Source: Elusimicrobiota bacterium (GTDB lineage: Bacteria; Elusimicrobiota; Elusimicrobia; UBA1565; UBA9628). From it: a stretch of 64,000 nt of DNA. Where the stretch lies: contig JAPLKL010000028.1 of NCBI GenBank assembly GCA_026388095.1, positions 1 through 64,000 on the forward strand. Reading direction: 5' to 3'. This document shows, in pieces, positions 31,524 through 40,590 of the stretch (within the stretch, counting starts at the first letter, position 1; each line of letters begins with the position of its first letter). The notes under the pieces are model-generated. The model ran no database searches. It was not told the DNA's origin and worked only from the letters and a program-made list of their open reading frames with translations. The translations under genes and the position numbers were made by a program.

Positions 31524-33055
31524 GGACCTGGGCCTGCGCCGCGGTCTGCTTCTGCGCCTGCGTTGGCAGCGCCTTCGGCTGGGGGGACTACGGGCACGAG
31601 CAGGTCAACGGCGCCGCGGTGCAGCTCCTGCTGGGGCGCAACCGCGGCCTGGCGCAGTTCCTGGCCCCCAACTCCGCCTTGCTCCGGCGCCTGTCCATCA
31701 CGCCCGACGCGGACTGGAAGTCATCTCTCCAGCAGGAGCCGCCCCTGCATTTCTTCGAGGTGGACGCCTTCGTCGCGGCGGAGCAGGACCCGGGCGCCAT
31801 CATGCTCCTGCCGACCGGGGATTATCTCGACGTCTACCCGCAGTACCGCCAGCTCCTCTCCGCCAACGCCGATTACGTGAGCCGGATGTCTCCGGGCAAG
31901 CCCATGGACCCGGCTGCCCACGGCACCGCGCCCTGGCGGGTGCTGCAGCTCTATGACCTTGCGGTCTCGGCCATGCGCCGCCACGATCCGGCCCAGGCCT
32001 TGTTCTTCTTGGGAGTGATGGGGCACTACGTGGCAGACCTGTCCCAGCCGCTGCACACCACCGTGGATTTCGACGCCGCGCACAGCGCGCAGCCGGCCGC
32101 GGGCATCCACTCCGCGTTCGAGGCTCAGATGCTGGAGAGAGAGGCCCTGCGCAAGGCCGGGGTCCTGGACAAGGCGGTCTTGGCCGCGGCCGCCGCCGCG
32201 CTCGGCGGCAAGCGTCTCGCCGCTGTGCCGCGGGGCAAGGTGGTCTACGAGCTCTTCGCTTTGGTGCGCGGCGGCTATCCCCTGATCCCGCCCTTGCTGC
32301 AGGCCTTCGCGCGGCAATGCGCGGCAGCGGGCGAGTTGGCTCCCCCCGAAGAGTCCGCGGCCTATTGTGCGGCCCGGTCCGATGCGGCGGGACGGCCCCA
32401 GCCGCCTTTGGTCCCGGACCTGGTGGTCTCCGCTTTCTCGACCTCGGCCATGTCCGTGCGCACTGGGCGGACCGCCTATGAGACCACGGTGCTCAAGGCC
32501 GCGGAAGACAGGCTGGGCAAGGCCGCGGCCTTGCTGGCGAGGCTCTGGGTCTCGGCCTACGAGGCCGGCGGCAGCCCGAATTTCGGCCCTATCGTGGTGA
32601 GGTTCGAAGACCTGCGCGTCAACGACTCCTACCCGGTCCCCGATTATCTGCCGGCCTCGGCCCCGGAGGCGCGTTCGGCCCGGAGCGCGGGGGCCGTCGA
32701 GACCATCACCCCGGTGGCCGTCCTCCTGGGCGACAAGCGGCGCTACGACAACAAACTGCTTTGCGCCAAGGGCGTGACTTCGGTCCTGTTCCGCAAGACT
32801 TCCCGCAAGGGCAACGACTATTTCACCTTTTGGATCAGCGAGGGCGGCGCGAAGGTCAAGGTCCACTCCTTCGGACATCCGGACTTCAGCGAGGGCGAGG
32901 AGGTCGAGGCCTGCGGCCGGTTCACCATCGAGAAGCACCTCAGCGGCCGCGTCTTCTACGACGAGCTCTCCGCCCAGAGCATCCTCAAGGGCCCGGCCAT
33001 CCAGGCCGGCTACGTGGAGCTCACACCCGCCGGCGTGCTGCGCGTCAAGCACTAG
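31520..33055 (+). CDS. Exported S1/P1-nuclease-like zinc enzyme with C-terminal OB-fold
   Basis: 511 residues from ATG 31520, overlapping the ctaB stop. A signal peptide ends in SAFG, leaving Trp as the likely first mature residue (WGDYGHEQVN), as in S1/P1 nucleases and zinc phospholipase C, where the N-terminal Trp binds zinc. Further ligands fit HFFEVDAF, GVMGHYVADLSQPLHTTVDFD and HSAFE. Residues about 390-490 (LLCAKGVTSVLFRK, HSFGHPDF, GEEVEACGRF) look like an OB-fold nucleic-acid-binding domain, which is not usual in this family. It probably degrades nucleic acid outside the cytoplasm. Confidence 0.75.
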   Translation: MRTWACAAVCFCACVGSAFGWGDYGHEQVNGAAVQLLLGRNRGLAQFLAPNSALLRRLSITPDADWKSSLQQEPPLHFFEVDAFVAAEQDPGAIMLLPTGDYLDVYPQYRQLLSANADYVSRMSPGKPMDPAAHGTAPWRVLQLYDLAVSAMRRHDPAQALFFLGVMGHYVADLSQPLHTTVDFDAAHSAQPAAGIHSAFEAQMLEREALRKAGVLDKAVLAAAAAALGGKRLAAVPRGKVVYELFALVRGGYPLIPPLLQAFARQCAAAGELAPPEESAAYCAARSDAAGRPQPPLVPDLVVSAFSTSAMSVRTGRTAYETTVLKAAEDRLGKAAALLARLWVSAYEAGGSPNFGPIVVRFEDLRVNDSYPVPDYLPASAPEARSARSAGAVETITPVAVLLGDKRRYDNKLLCAKGVTSVLFRKTSRKGNDYFTFWISEGGAKVKVHSFGHPDFSEGEEVEACGRFTIEKHLSGRVFYDELSAQSILKGPAIQAGYVELTPAGVLRVKH

Positions 33056-33080
33056 GCCGGAGCAGCCTGGTGGGCCTATG

Positions 33081-33089
33081 TGCTAGAAT
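33081..33089 (+). promoter_or_regulatory. Extended -10 promoter (TGCTAGAAT) of the diguanylate cyclase
   Basis: TGnTAGAAT lies 12 bases before the ATG at 33102. No clear -35. The same TGnTAGAAT form occurs before the GYF-like gene (51516-51524). Confidence 0.45.
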
Positions 33090-33101
33090 CCGGACGTTCC
33101 C

Positions 33102-34337
33102 ATGGGACGCAGCCTGTCCGCCCAACTGAAGTCCGCCCGCGCCCAGCTCTACCGGGAGCGCCTGGAGAACCGGCGCCGCAACGAGCTCTTTTCCGCCGCC
33201 ATCAGGACCAACGACCTGCGCGAGGTCGGGGCGCAGCTCTACCGGTATTTCTTCGAGTACTTCGACGTCAACCGCGGGGACATCACGATCCTCACGGATT
33301 ACGACGAGCGCGAGTTCTACGACCGGGTAGGCTGGATGCCCAGACGCCGGCTGCCGTCCATCTCCTGGTACCGCGGCCAAGCGGAGAAGCATTCCGCCTA
33401 TCTCAGAGGCCTGGTCGAGGAGCAGGTCTTCGTCGGCTACACGGCCGAGAACGAGAGGATCATCCGCGAGTCGCTGTTCATCGAGGCCAGCATGCTGGAG
33501 TGCATGGTCACCAAGCGGCCCCGCATCGTCAATAACGTGGTGCGCGAGCTCTCCATGGAGGAGATCGCGCAGGCCCGCCATCAGGACACGAGCTCCTGGA
33601 TGAATTGGGTCATCCTGCATCCGGACAGCGGCAAGGTCCTGGCCAAGATGCATATGTCCTTCGTCAGGCCTCGCCAACCCGCCTTGAAGGAGCTCACCAG
33701 GCGCCTGCTGCCCTTCTCGGACCTGTTGCGCTACCGGATCCTGCATACTCGGGATTACCGGAGGGCCAAGTACCTCTCGGAGCGCGATGTGCTCACCGGC
33801 TTCTACCTGCGGCCCATACTGGCCGAGCGCTGGGAGCGTTTTCTGGAAGGCTCCGGACGGGGGAGGGGCAATGCCGTGATCAGCATCGCGATGCTCGACC
33901 TCGACCATTTCAAGCGCTTCAACGACCACTACGGCCACGACGTGGGCGACGCGGTCTTGAAGCGCTTCGCCCAGGCGGTTCAGGCCACTGTCCGCGGTTC
34001 GGATGTGGTCGGGCGCTACGGCGGCGAGGAGTTCGTGGCGCTGTTCCCGGGCGCGAACTCGGAGGCGGTGCGCTCGATCCTGCGTCGCGTCAACGGCCGC
34101 CTCAAGGACGAGGACTTCATCCCGGTCTCGGCGCGCTTGCGCGGCGCGGCGGCCGAGCGCTTGCGCTTCAGCGCCGGCATCTTCACCGTCAGGCCGGGAC
34201 GGAGCGGCCTGCCTCCCACCTTCGACGCGGCCATCAAGTCCGCCGATGACCTGCTCCTGGTTTGCAAGGCCTCGGGACGCAATTGCTGCGCCAACCGCGG
34301 CCGGTCCGGGGCCTTGCGCAAGTACCGTTTCGACTGA
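33102..34337 (+). CDS. Diguanylate cyclase with GAF-like N-terminal domain
   Basis: 411 residues, no membrane helices. A coiled-coil start (residues 5-30) leads to a GAF-like sensor region (about 35-215). The GGDEF domain (about 225-395) has LDLDHFKRFNDHYGH (metal Asp), the active loop GGEEF at 307-311 and an intact inhibitory site R298-x-x-D301 just before it. It should therefore synthesise cyclic di-GMP with product inhibition. It stands alone between the nuclease and TPR genes; no EAL or PilZ gene is nearby. Confidence 0.9.
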   Translation: MGRSLSAQLKSARAQLYRERLENRRRNELFSAAIRTNDLREVGAQLYRYFFEYFDVNRGDITILTDYDEREFYDRVGWMPRRRLPSISWYRGQAEKHSAYLRGLVEEQVFVGYTAENERIIRESLFIEASMLECMVTKRPRIVNNVVRELSMEEIAQARHQDTSSWMNWVILHPDSGKVLAKMHMSFVRPRQPALKELTRRLLPFSDLLRYRILHTRDYRRAKYLSERDVLTGFYLRPILAERWERFLEGSGRGRGNAVISIAMLDLDHFKRFNDHYGHDVGDAVLKRFAQAVQATVRGSDVVGRYGGEEFVALFPGANSEAVRSILRRVNGRLKDEDFIPVSARLRGAAAERLRFSAGIFTVRPGRSGLPPTFDAAIKSADDLLLVCKASGRNCCANRGRSGALRKYRFD

Positions 34338-34405
34338 GCTCCCTGAATCGGCACTTTGGATTCCGGATTATGGTTGAAATATCAGTAAATCTCGCTTAGT
34401 CTCCA

Positions 34406-34434
34406 TTGACAACAATATAGGGGGGGGCTACACT
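34406..34434 (+). promoter_or_regulatory. Consensus sigma-70 promoter of the TPR/kinase pair
   Basis: TTGACA (34406-34411), 17-base spacer, TACACT (34429-34434). The ATG at 34443 is 8 bases beyond the -10, so transcription should begin within a base or two of the start codon, giving an essentially leaderless mRNA. A G-run (34420-34427) sits in the spacer. Confidence 0.7.
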
Positions 34435-34442
34435 CTACGCGT

Positions 34443-35924
34443 ATGCGCGCTCGACTGGTCGTGCTGGCGGCTGTCGCCTTCCTTTCGGTCTGGGCGAGCG
34501 CCGCAGGCAAAGTCACCAAGGAGCAGGTGGACCAGGCGGTGCTGTCCGTGAACGCTGCCAAGCAGCAGCTCACCGATGCTCTCAAGACCGGGAACACGGA
34601 TGAGGTCAAGAAGGCTTGGAAGAATTTCCAGGATGTCCAAGACAGCATCCCTTCTCAGGGTCTCGATACGGAGATGTTGAGGCGCATCGGCGACTTGAAC
34701 CACGAGGTGGATGTGTTCCGCGGGGCTCAATACTATCGGGTCCAGGCGATATTGAACGGGACTAGCGCTGCGGGCCCCCACCCCGGCGGCGAGCCGAGCG
34801 GCGCCAAGGACACGGGCAGCGTCCCCCCTGACCACAACGGCAAAGTCCCGGCGACCCTACCGAGCCCCACGGGCACGCCCCAGGAGCGCGCCGCAGTCGA
34901 GACCGGCAATACGGCTTTCCAGTCCGGCCAGTGGCAAGGCGCGGAGAAGAGCTATCGCGAGGCTGCCGCTTCGGACCCGAACAACAAGGCGGCCCTGCAG
35001 GGGCTGGCGCAATCCCTCCACCAGCAGGGACGCACGGCCGAGGCTGCGCAGGTGGCAAAGAAGCTGCTCTCTTTGGACCCGGAGAACGAGGCCGCCCGCT
35101 TCATGATCCCGAGCGAAGGGCTCTCGGCTGGCGTCGCGGACCGGTTCAAGGGGCAGGCCGCCGGGCTGATGGCCGCTCCTTCCGAAGAGGACGGCATGGG
35201 CGGGCCGGTCGGGATGGGGCGAATGACGGGGATGACCGAGCGGCGGCCGTCCGGCCAGCAAGCCGGCGGGCAGGCCGACGCCCAGCAGCCGGCTTATACG
35301 GCCGCGGCCCTGGGCTCCGGCCAATCCCAGGCCGTGTCCGATGGCTGGACCCGGTTCCGCCTGGGGGATTTCCAGGCTGCCCGCGACGCGGCCTCCCTCG
35401 CCTTGGCCAAGAACCCGGCAGACGCGGCGGCCCTGACCTTGCGCGCCGCGGCCCATAACCGGGCCGGCCAGCCCGAGGCGGCCTTGGCCGACGCGGACGC
35501 CGCGCTCAAGCTCGCCCCGCGCAGCGTGGTCGCCCTGCTCGAGCGCGGCTATGCCAAGTATCAACTTCGGCGCTACCGCGAGGCGCTCGACGACGTGGAG
35601 GCCGCTTTGGGCATAGACCCGCTCAACGCCATGGGGCACCTCTACCGGGGCATGATCTTGGAGAAGCTGGACCGGGTCAAGGACGCCGTTGCCGCCTACT
35701 TCAAAGCGGGAGAGCTCGACCCGAGCCTCAAGCCCCTGACCGACGAGGCCGCGGCGCGCCTGGGCGGCAAGCCGGTCCCGGCCGCGTCGGGAGCCCGCCG
35801 CTGGAACGCCAAGCGGCTCGGCCTGTGGGGCGGCGGCGTGCTCATCGCCCTGGCTTTCCTCGCCCTGGGCCTGCGTCGCTTGCGCCATCCCGATTGGGCC
35901 ACGCCTATGGCCCCGACAAAATGA
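34443..35924 (+). CDS. Exported TPR protein with C-terminal membrane anchor
   Basis: 493 residues. Signal peptide about 1-21, a helical region (25-100), a low-complexity Gly/Pro linker (105-145), one TPR block (about 148-220), a Gly/Met/Gln-rich linker (230-295), a second TPR block (about 300-435) and one membrane helix close to the C-terminus (GLWGGGVLIALAFLALGL). Its layout parallels the extracytoplasmic half of the kinase gene that follows in a 4-base overlap, including the matching LDPSLKPLTDEAAAR / LDPALRPLVDEALAR segments, so the two are paralogous. This one lacks a kinase. Confidence 0.8.
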   Translation: MRARLVVLAAVAFLSVWASAAGKVTKEQVDQAVLSVNAAKQQLTDALKTGNTDEVKKAWKNFQDVQDSIPSQGLDTEMLRRIGDLNHEVDVFRGAQYYRVQAILNGTSAAGPHPGGEPSGAKDTGSVPPDHNGKVPATLPSPTGTPQERAAVETGNTAFQSGQWQGAEKSYREAAASDPNNKAALQGLAQSLHQQGRTAEAAQVAKKLLSLDPENEAARFMIPSEGLSAGVADRFKGQAAGLMAAPSEEDGMGGPVGMGRMTGMTERRPSGQQAGGQADAQQPAYTAAALGSGQSQAVSDGWTRFRLGDFQAARDAASLALAKNPADAAALTLRAAAHNRAGQPEAALADADAALKLAPRSVVALLERGYAKYQLRRYREALDDVEAALGIDPLNAMGHLYRGMILEKLDRVKDAVAAYFKAGELDPSLKPLTDEAAARLGGKPVPAASGARRWNAKRLGLWGGGVLIALAFLALGLRRLRHPDWATPMAPTK

Positions 35925-38266
35925 GCTGGGCAGATCGACGCTTCTTGCGGATCGCGGTCGCTAGCCTGGGGTTCCTGCTGCCGGCCAGCCCCTCGAGGGC
36001 GACTGTTTGCGCAGATTTTGAACATTGCCAAGCGGAAGTGGAGCGGATCAGCGCGATTCCCAATCCGACCCAAGCCGACATAGATAGAATGCTGCAGGTC
36101 CAGCAGGATCTTAGCGCCATTTGGAAGGCTGCAAAGAGTACCTTTGAGAATGATGAGCACACTAAGAATCAAGAAGTCCATGTCCAAAAGGTCAAGTCAG
36201 CCATGGACCAGGCCACTGATTACGCCATGAAGCAGGCTGCCCTTCAAAAGATTTCGGCGACCGGAATCGAGAGAAACAGAGATGTGGCGGTATCTGCGAA
36301 GGCGATCCAAGAGGTGGCGCTGCAAATCACAAGCCAGCAGCACGCAGCCGGGTCCGGAGCCCAGGATAGAGGCGATAAACCCCCTGTCCCAGTGTCGCCT
36401 GCAGCCCAGCAGTTCATCAAGCAGATGGACACCGATCCCCGCGCGGCCAGCCAAATCCTTTCTTCAGCGATCGAGAAGAATCCCAAGGACGCACGCCTGC
36501 GTTCGGTCCTGGCCGCGACGCAGCTCTTGCAGGGCGACCAGACCGCGGCCCAGGACACAGCGCGCCAGGCCCTGGCCCTGGATCCGAACGACACATTGGC
36601 CCGAATGATCCTCGGCCATCCCGACGAATTCGCCCGGGCGCAAAACAAGCTCTCCGGCATCAAGTGGCCCATGGACGGCAAGGCTCTGCCAGACCTCGCC
36701 GGCGGCGACGGAGCCGTGCGCGCCGGCCCCATCGATCCGGCCGCGCGCGCCGCGGCCGAGAAGGCGCTTGCCGCGCTGGCCGCGGGCGTGGGGCCGGGCG
36801 CGGACCTGCGGACTCAGGCCCAGCTCCTGCTCAAATCCGCCGTGGACAAGCTTTCCATGGGCGACCTCAACGGCGCCCTCTTCGACGTCTCCCGCGCTTT
36901 GCTCGACGACCCCGGCAGCGTCAACGCCCTCATCCTGCGCTCCCACATCTCGAACCTGCCCAAGAACCACAACTACGAGGCCGCCGTCCTGGACGCGGAC
37001 AAGGCCCTCAAGCTCGACCCCAAGTCCGCGGCCGCGCTCTTCGAGAAAGGCTACGCCTTGCTCCAGCTCGGCAAGGTATCCGAGTCCCTGCGCCTTATCG
37101 AGGACGGCCTGGCGCTGGCCCCCGACAACGCCATGGGCCGCTTCTACCACGCCCTGGCCCTGGAGAAAGCCGGCCTCATCGCCAAAGCCGTGGAGGAGTA
37201 CCGCCGGGCCGCGGCGCTGGACCCTGCGCTGCGGCCATTGGTCGATGAGGCTCTGGCCCGCATCGCCGACCTGCAGACCTCCATGCCTCGCAGCCGCCTG
37301 CCCCGCGCCATCCCGACCAAGTACATCCTGTGGATCATCCTCGGAGTCACGGCTCTGGCCCTTTTGTTGGAGGGCGGCAAGCGGGTCTTCTACAAGGATT
37401 GGAAGACCACGGTCCTGGCCAAACCCGAGGCCGAGCTGCCCAAGACCGCGACGGGGACGCTCGCTCCGGGCACGGTGCTGGGCGGCAACTTCCGCATCGA
37501 GCGCGAGATCGCGCGCGGCGGCATCGGCATCGTCTACCAGGCCACGGACCTCACGCTCAAGCGCACCGTGGCCATCAAACATCTCAATCGCGAGGCCTAC
37601 GAGTCGGGAGAGGTGCGCGAGCGCTTCCTCAAGGAGGCCCAGCTGGCAGCCAAGCTCAAGCATCCCAACCTGGCCCAGATCTATTCCGTGGTGGGAGACG
37701 GCGAGCTCTACCTGGTCTTCGAATACGTGGAAGGCGAGACTTTGCACGCGCGCCTGGCGCGCCAGCGGCGGCTGGCTATCGATGAGGTCCGGGCCGTGGT
37801 CAAGGACGTGGCCGCGGCCGTGGACTACGCCCACTCGCAGAAGATCATCCACCGCGACCTCAAGCCCGCCAACCTCATGGTGGGGCCTGATGGGCGCTGC
37901 AAAGTCCTGGACTTCGGCATCGCCCATGAGGCCCGCTCCGTGGAGGCCACCCGCACCCAGGCCTGGGGCACGCCGCCCTACATGGCCCCGGAGCAGGAAC
38001 TGGGCAGCGTGAGCAAGGAATCCGACCTCTACGCGCTGGGCGTCATCGTCTACGAGCTGCTGGCCGGAGAGCGGCCCTTTCAGGGCGGCTCCATGCTCGA
38101 GCTCAAGCTCAACATGCGTTTCCGCCCCATCATTCAGGCGAACCCGGATGTCCCCGAGGGCCTGCACGCCTTCTTCCAGAAAGCGCTCGACTCGGAACCG
38201 GCCAAACGCTTTCATTCCGCCCAGGAGCTCGTGCGAGCCCTGGACGCCGCGGCCCGCTCGGGTTAG
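35921..38266 (+). CDS. Transmembrane Ser/Thr protein kinase with extracytoplasmic TPR domain
   Basis: 781 residues from ATG 35921. A signal-like N-terminus ends near SPSRA-TVC. Helical and TPR repeats fill residues about 30-450, one membrane helix lies at 468-488 (YILWIILGVTALALLLEGG), and a Hanks-type kinase domain at about 518-775. Kinase motifs are complete: glycine loop ARGGIGIVYQA, VAIKHL with Lys near 552, HRDLKPANL with Asp near 645, DFGIA near 663 and MAPEQE near 688. Most bacterial kinases of this class have the kinase first and the sensor last; here the order is reversed, with TPRs outside. Its stop overlaps the convergent glgC stop. Confidence 0.9.
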   Translation: MSWADRRFLRIAVASLGFLLPASPSRATVCADFEHCQAEVERISAIPNPTQADIDRMLQVQQDLSAIWKAAKSTFENDEHTKNQEVHVQKVKSAMDQATDYAMKQAALQKISATGIERNRDVAVSAKAIQEVALQITSQQHAAGSGAQDRGDKPPVPVSPAAQQFIKQMDTDPRAASQILSSAIEKNPKDARLRSVLAATQLLQGDQTAAQDTARQALALDPNDTLARMILGHPDEFARAQNKLSGIKWPMDGKALPDLAGGDGAVRAGPIDPAARAAAEKALAALAAGVGPGADLRTQAQLLLKSAVDKLSMGDLNGALFDVSRALLDDPGSVNALILRSHISNLPKNHNYEAAVLDADKALKLDPKSAAALFEKGYALLQLGKVSESLRLIEDGLALAPDNAMGRFYHALALEKAGLIAKAVEEYRRAAALDPALRPLVDEALARIADLQTSMPRSRLPRAIPTKYILWIILGVTALALLLEGGKRVFYKDWKTTVLAKPEAELPKTATGTLAPGTVLGGNFRIEREIARGGIGIVYQATDLTLKRTVAIKHLNREAYESGEVRERFLKEAQLAAKLKHPNLAQIYSVVGDGELYLVFEYVEGETLHARLARQRRLAIDEVRAVVKDVAAAVDYAHSQKIIHRDLKPANLMVGPDGRCKVLDFGIAHEARSVEATRTQAWGTPPYMAPEQELGSVSKESDLYALGVIVYELLAGERPFQGGSMLELKLNMRFRPIIQANPDVPEGLHAFFQKALDSEPAKRFHSAQELVRALDAAARSG

Positions 38267-39564
38267 AGGACGGTCCCGGCCCGGATGACGGAGTTCTTGG
38301 GGATGACCACCACGCCGTCGCGGATGCAGTAGGCCTCGGAGTCGTACTCGGAGGGCTTGTTCTCGGGCGTGATGACCGAGCCTTCCCCGATGCGGGCGTT
38401 CTTGTCGATGATGGCGCGGCGGATGCGGCAGTTGCGGCCGATGCCCATGGGCGGGATGCCCTCGCGCGCGGCGCGTTCGATGCTCTCCCGGCTCTCGTAG
38501 AAGTCCGCGCCCAATAAGACGGTGTCGCGGATGTCGCAGCCCGGGGCGATGATGCTGCGCAGGCCCACCACGCAGCGCTCCAAATGGGAGTCGTCGACGA
38601 TGCAGCCGTCGGAGAGCACGGTCTGCTTGAACGAGCCGCCGTTGACCTTGGAGGCGGGCAGGGCGCGCGCATGGGTGTAGATGGGGGATTGGCCGTCGAA
38701 GAAGTTGAAGCGGGGCAGGACGTCGGCCAGGCCCAGGTTGGCTTCGAAAAAGCTGCCGATGGTCCCGATGTCCTCCCAGTAGCCCTGGTAGGGGAAGGCC
38801 AGCACCTTGCACCGGTCGATCGCGCGCGGGATGATGTGGTGGCCGAAGTCCGTGAAGTCATTGTCGAGGGCCTCGGCCAGCCGGTCCCGGTTGAACACGT
38901 AGATGCCCATGGAACCGAGGTAGGCGGGCTCGGAGCCCTGGAGGCCCAGCAAGGAGCGGACCGGCGCCTCGATGCGCAGGCCCTCCAGCTCGGCCTCGGT
39001 CTTCGGCTTCTCGGCGAACTTCACGATCCTCTTCTCGCGGTCCACCTGCAGGATGCCCAGGCGGCCGGTCTCCTGGCGGCCCACCGGCATGGCGGCGACG
39101 GTGATGTCCGCGCCGCTGTCCGCGTGCTGGCGCAGCATGGCGCTGAAGTCGATGCGGTAGAGCTGGTCGCCGGAGAGGATGAGGATGTGGGAGAAGTTCT
39201 CGTTCATGAGATACCGGAGGTTCTGGCGCACGGCGTCGGCGGTGCCCTGGTACCATTGCTCGTTGCCGGGGGTCTGCTGGGCGGCGAGAAGCTCGACGAA
39301 GCCGTTGGAGAAGCGGTCGAAGCGGTAGGTGAGCTGGATGTGCTTGTGCAAAGAGACGGAATTGAACTGGGTGAGGACGTAGATGTACTTGATGCCGGAG
39401 TTGATGCAGTTGGATATCGGGATGTCGACCAGGCGGTATTTGCCGCCGAAAGGGACGGCCGGCTTGGAGCGAAGCTTGGTCAACGGATAAAGGCGTTTGC
39501 CCGCCCCGCCGCCCATGATGACGGCCAAAGTGGATCTCTCAAGGTCCAGGGGTTTCTCAGCCAT
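38263..39564 (-). CDS. glgC: Glucose-1-phosphate adenylyltransferase
   Basis: 433 residues. The nucleotidyltransferase domain has VIMGGGAGKRLYPLTKLRSKPAVPFGGKYRLVDIPISN-type signatures (residues 14-52), the Asp of LSGDQLYRIDF, FAEKP with its sugar-phosphate Lys, and GYWEDIGTI. A left-handed beta-helix domain occupies the last 130 residues. These define ADP-glucose pyrophosphorylase, the committed step of glycogen synthesis. No other glycogen gene is in view. It converges with the kinase gene and diverges from htpX. Confidence 0.95.
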   Translation of the reverse strand: MAEKPLDLERSTLAVIMGGGAGKRLYPLTKLRSKPAVPFGGKYRLVDIPISNCINSGIKYIYVLTQFNSVSLHKHIQLTYRFDRFSNGFVELLAAQQTPGNEQWYQGTADAVRQNLRYLMNENFSHILILSGDQLYRIDFSAMLRQHADSGADITVAAMPVGRQETGRLGILQVDREKRIVKFAEKPKTEAELEGLRIEAPVRSLLGLQGSEPAYLGSMGIYVFNRDRLAEALDNDFTDFGHHIIPRAIDRCKVLAFPYQGYWEDIGTIGSFFEANLGLADVLPRFNFFDGQSPIYTHARALPASKVNGGSFKQTVLSDGCIVDDSHLERCVVGLRSIIAPGCDIRDTVLLGADFYESRESIERAAREGIPPMGIGRNCRIRRAIIDKNARIGEGSVITPENKPSEYDSEAYCIRDGVVVIPKNSVIRAGTVL

Positions 39565-39642
39565 GCCCTAAAGGTAGCAAAAAATGGCGGCATCGGATTT
39601 TGTAAAATCTCCTTGGACGACATCCTAGGAGGCCTACCGAAT

Positions 39643-40527
39643 ATGGCTTGGGTCAAACGCATCTTCCTGTTCATGGCCGTCAACCTGCTCATTTTGGTGA
39701 CGCTGTCCATCACCCTCAATCTCCTGGGCGTCCAGCCCTACCTCACTCATAACGGCATCGACTTCCACGCGCTGCTGATGTTCTGCCTGGTCTGGGGCAT
39801 GGGCGGAGCCTTCATCTCCTTGGCCCTGTCCCGTGTCATGGCCAAGTGGATGATGGGCGTCAAGGTCATCGATCCCGCCCAGGCGCGGGGCGACGCGGCC
39901 GAGCTCGTGGCGCTGGTGCACCGCCTGGCCGGCGCGGCCGGCCTGCCCGCCATGCCCGAGGTCGGCGTCTACGACAGCCCCGAAGTCAACGCCTTCGCCA
40001 CCGGCCCCACCAAGAGCCGGGCTTTGGTCGCGGTCTCCACCGGCATCCTGCATGCCATGAACCATGCGGAGCTCGAGGGCGTCCTGGCCCACGAGATATC
40101 CCATGTCGCCAACGGCGACATGGTGACCATGACCCTCATCCAGGGCATCGTCAACGCTTTCGTGATGTTCCTGGCCCGGGTCATCGGCTTCTTCGTCAGC
40201 CAGCAGGTCAAGGAGGAGAACCGCCGCTGGGTCAACATGATCGTGGTGATCGCTCTTGAGATCCTGCTCAGCATCCTCGGCATGATAGTCGTCGCCTTCT
40301 TCTCCCGGTCTCGCGAGTTCCGGGCCGACGCAGGCAGCGCCCGCCTGGCCGGCCGCGAGAAGATGATCGCGGCCCTGGAGAACCTGCAGCGGACCTACGA
40401 GCCTCGCGATTCCCAGGACCGGGCCCTGGCCACCCTCAAGATCTCGGGCCGGTCCGGAGGCTTCCTGGCCCTCGTGGCCACCCATCCGCCTCTGGCGGCC
40501 CGCATCGCGGCGCTCAAAGGGAGCTGA
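39643..40527 (+). CDS. htpX: Membrane zinc metalloprotease HtpX
   Basis: 294 residues from ATG 39643, with AGGAGG about 12 bases upstream. Two N-terminal helices (about 5-27 and 36-58), then the M48 domain with VLAHEISHVANGDM (HEISH zinc site), two more helices (about 165-190 and 200-222) and the third ligand Glu in SREFRADAGSARLAG, ending with FLALVATHPPLAARIAAL. Motifs and length match HtpX, which degrades damaged membrane proteins. Confidence 0.95.
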   Translation: MAWVKRIFLFMAVNLLILVTLSITLNLLGVQPYLTHNGIDFHALLMFCLVWGMGGAFISLALSRVMAKWMMGVKVIDPAQARGDAAELVALVHRLAGAAGLPAMPEVGVYDSPEVNAFATGPTKSRALVAVSTGILHAMNHAELEGVLAHEISHVANGDMVTMTLIQGIVNAFVMFLARVIGFFVSQQVKEENRRWVNMIVVIALEILLSILGMIVVAFFSRSREFRADAGSARLAGREKMIAALENLQRTYEPRDSQDRALATLKISGRSGGFLALVATHPPLAARIAALKGS

Positions 40528-40590
40528 GCCGGGCCTGGCCGGGCCGCCATAATTCCTTAACGGCTTACGGCTACAATCTCGCCGTACGCC

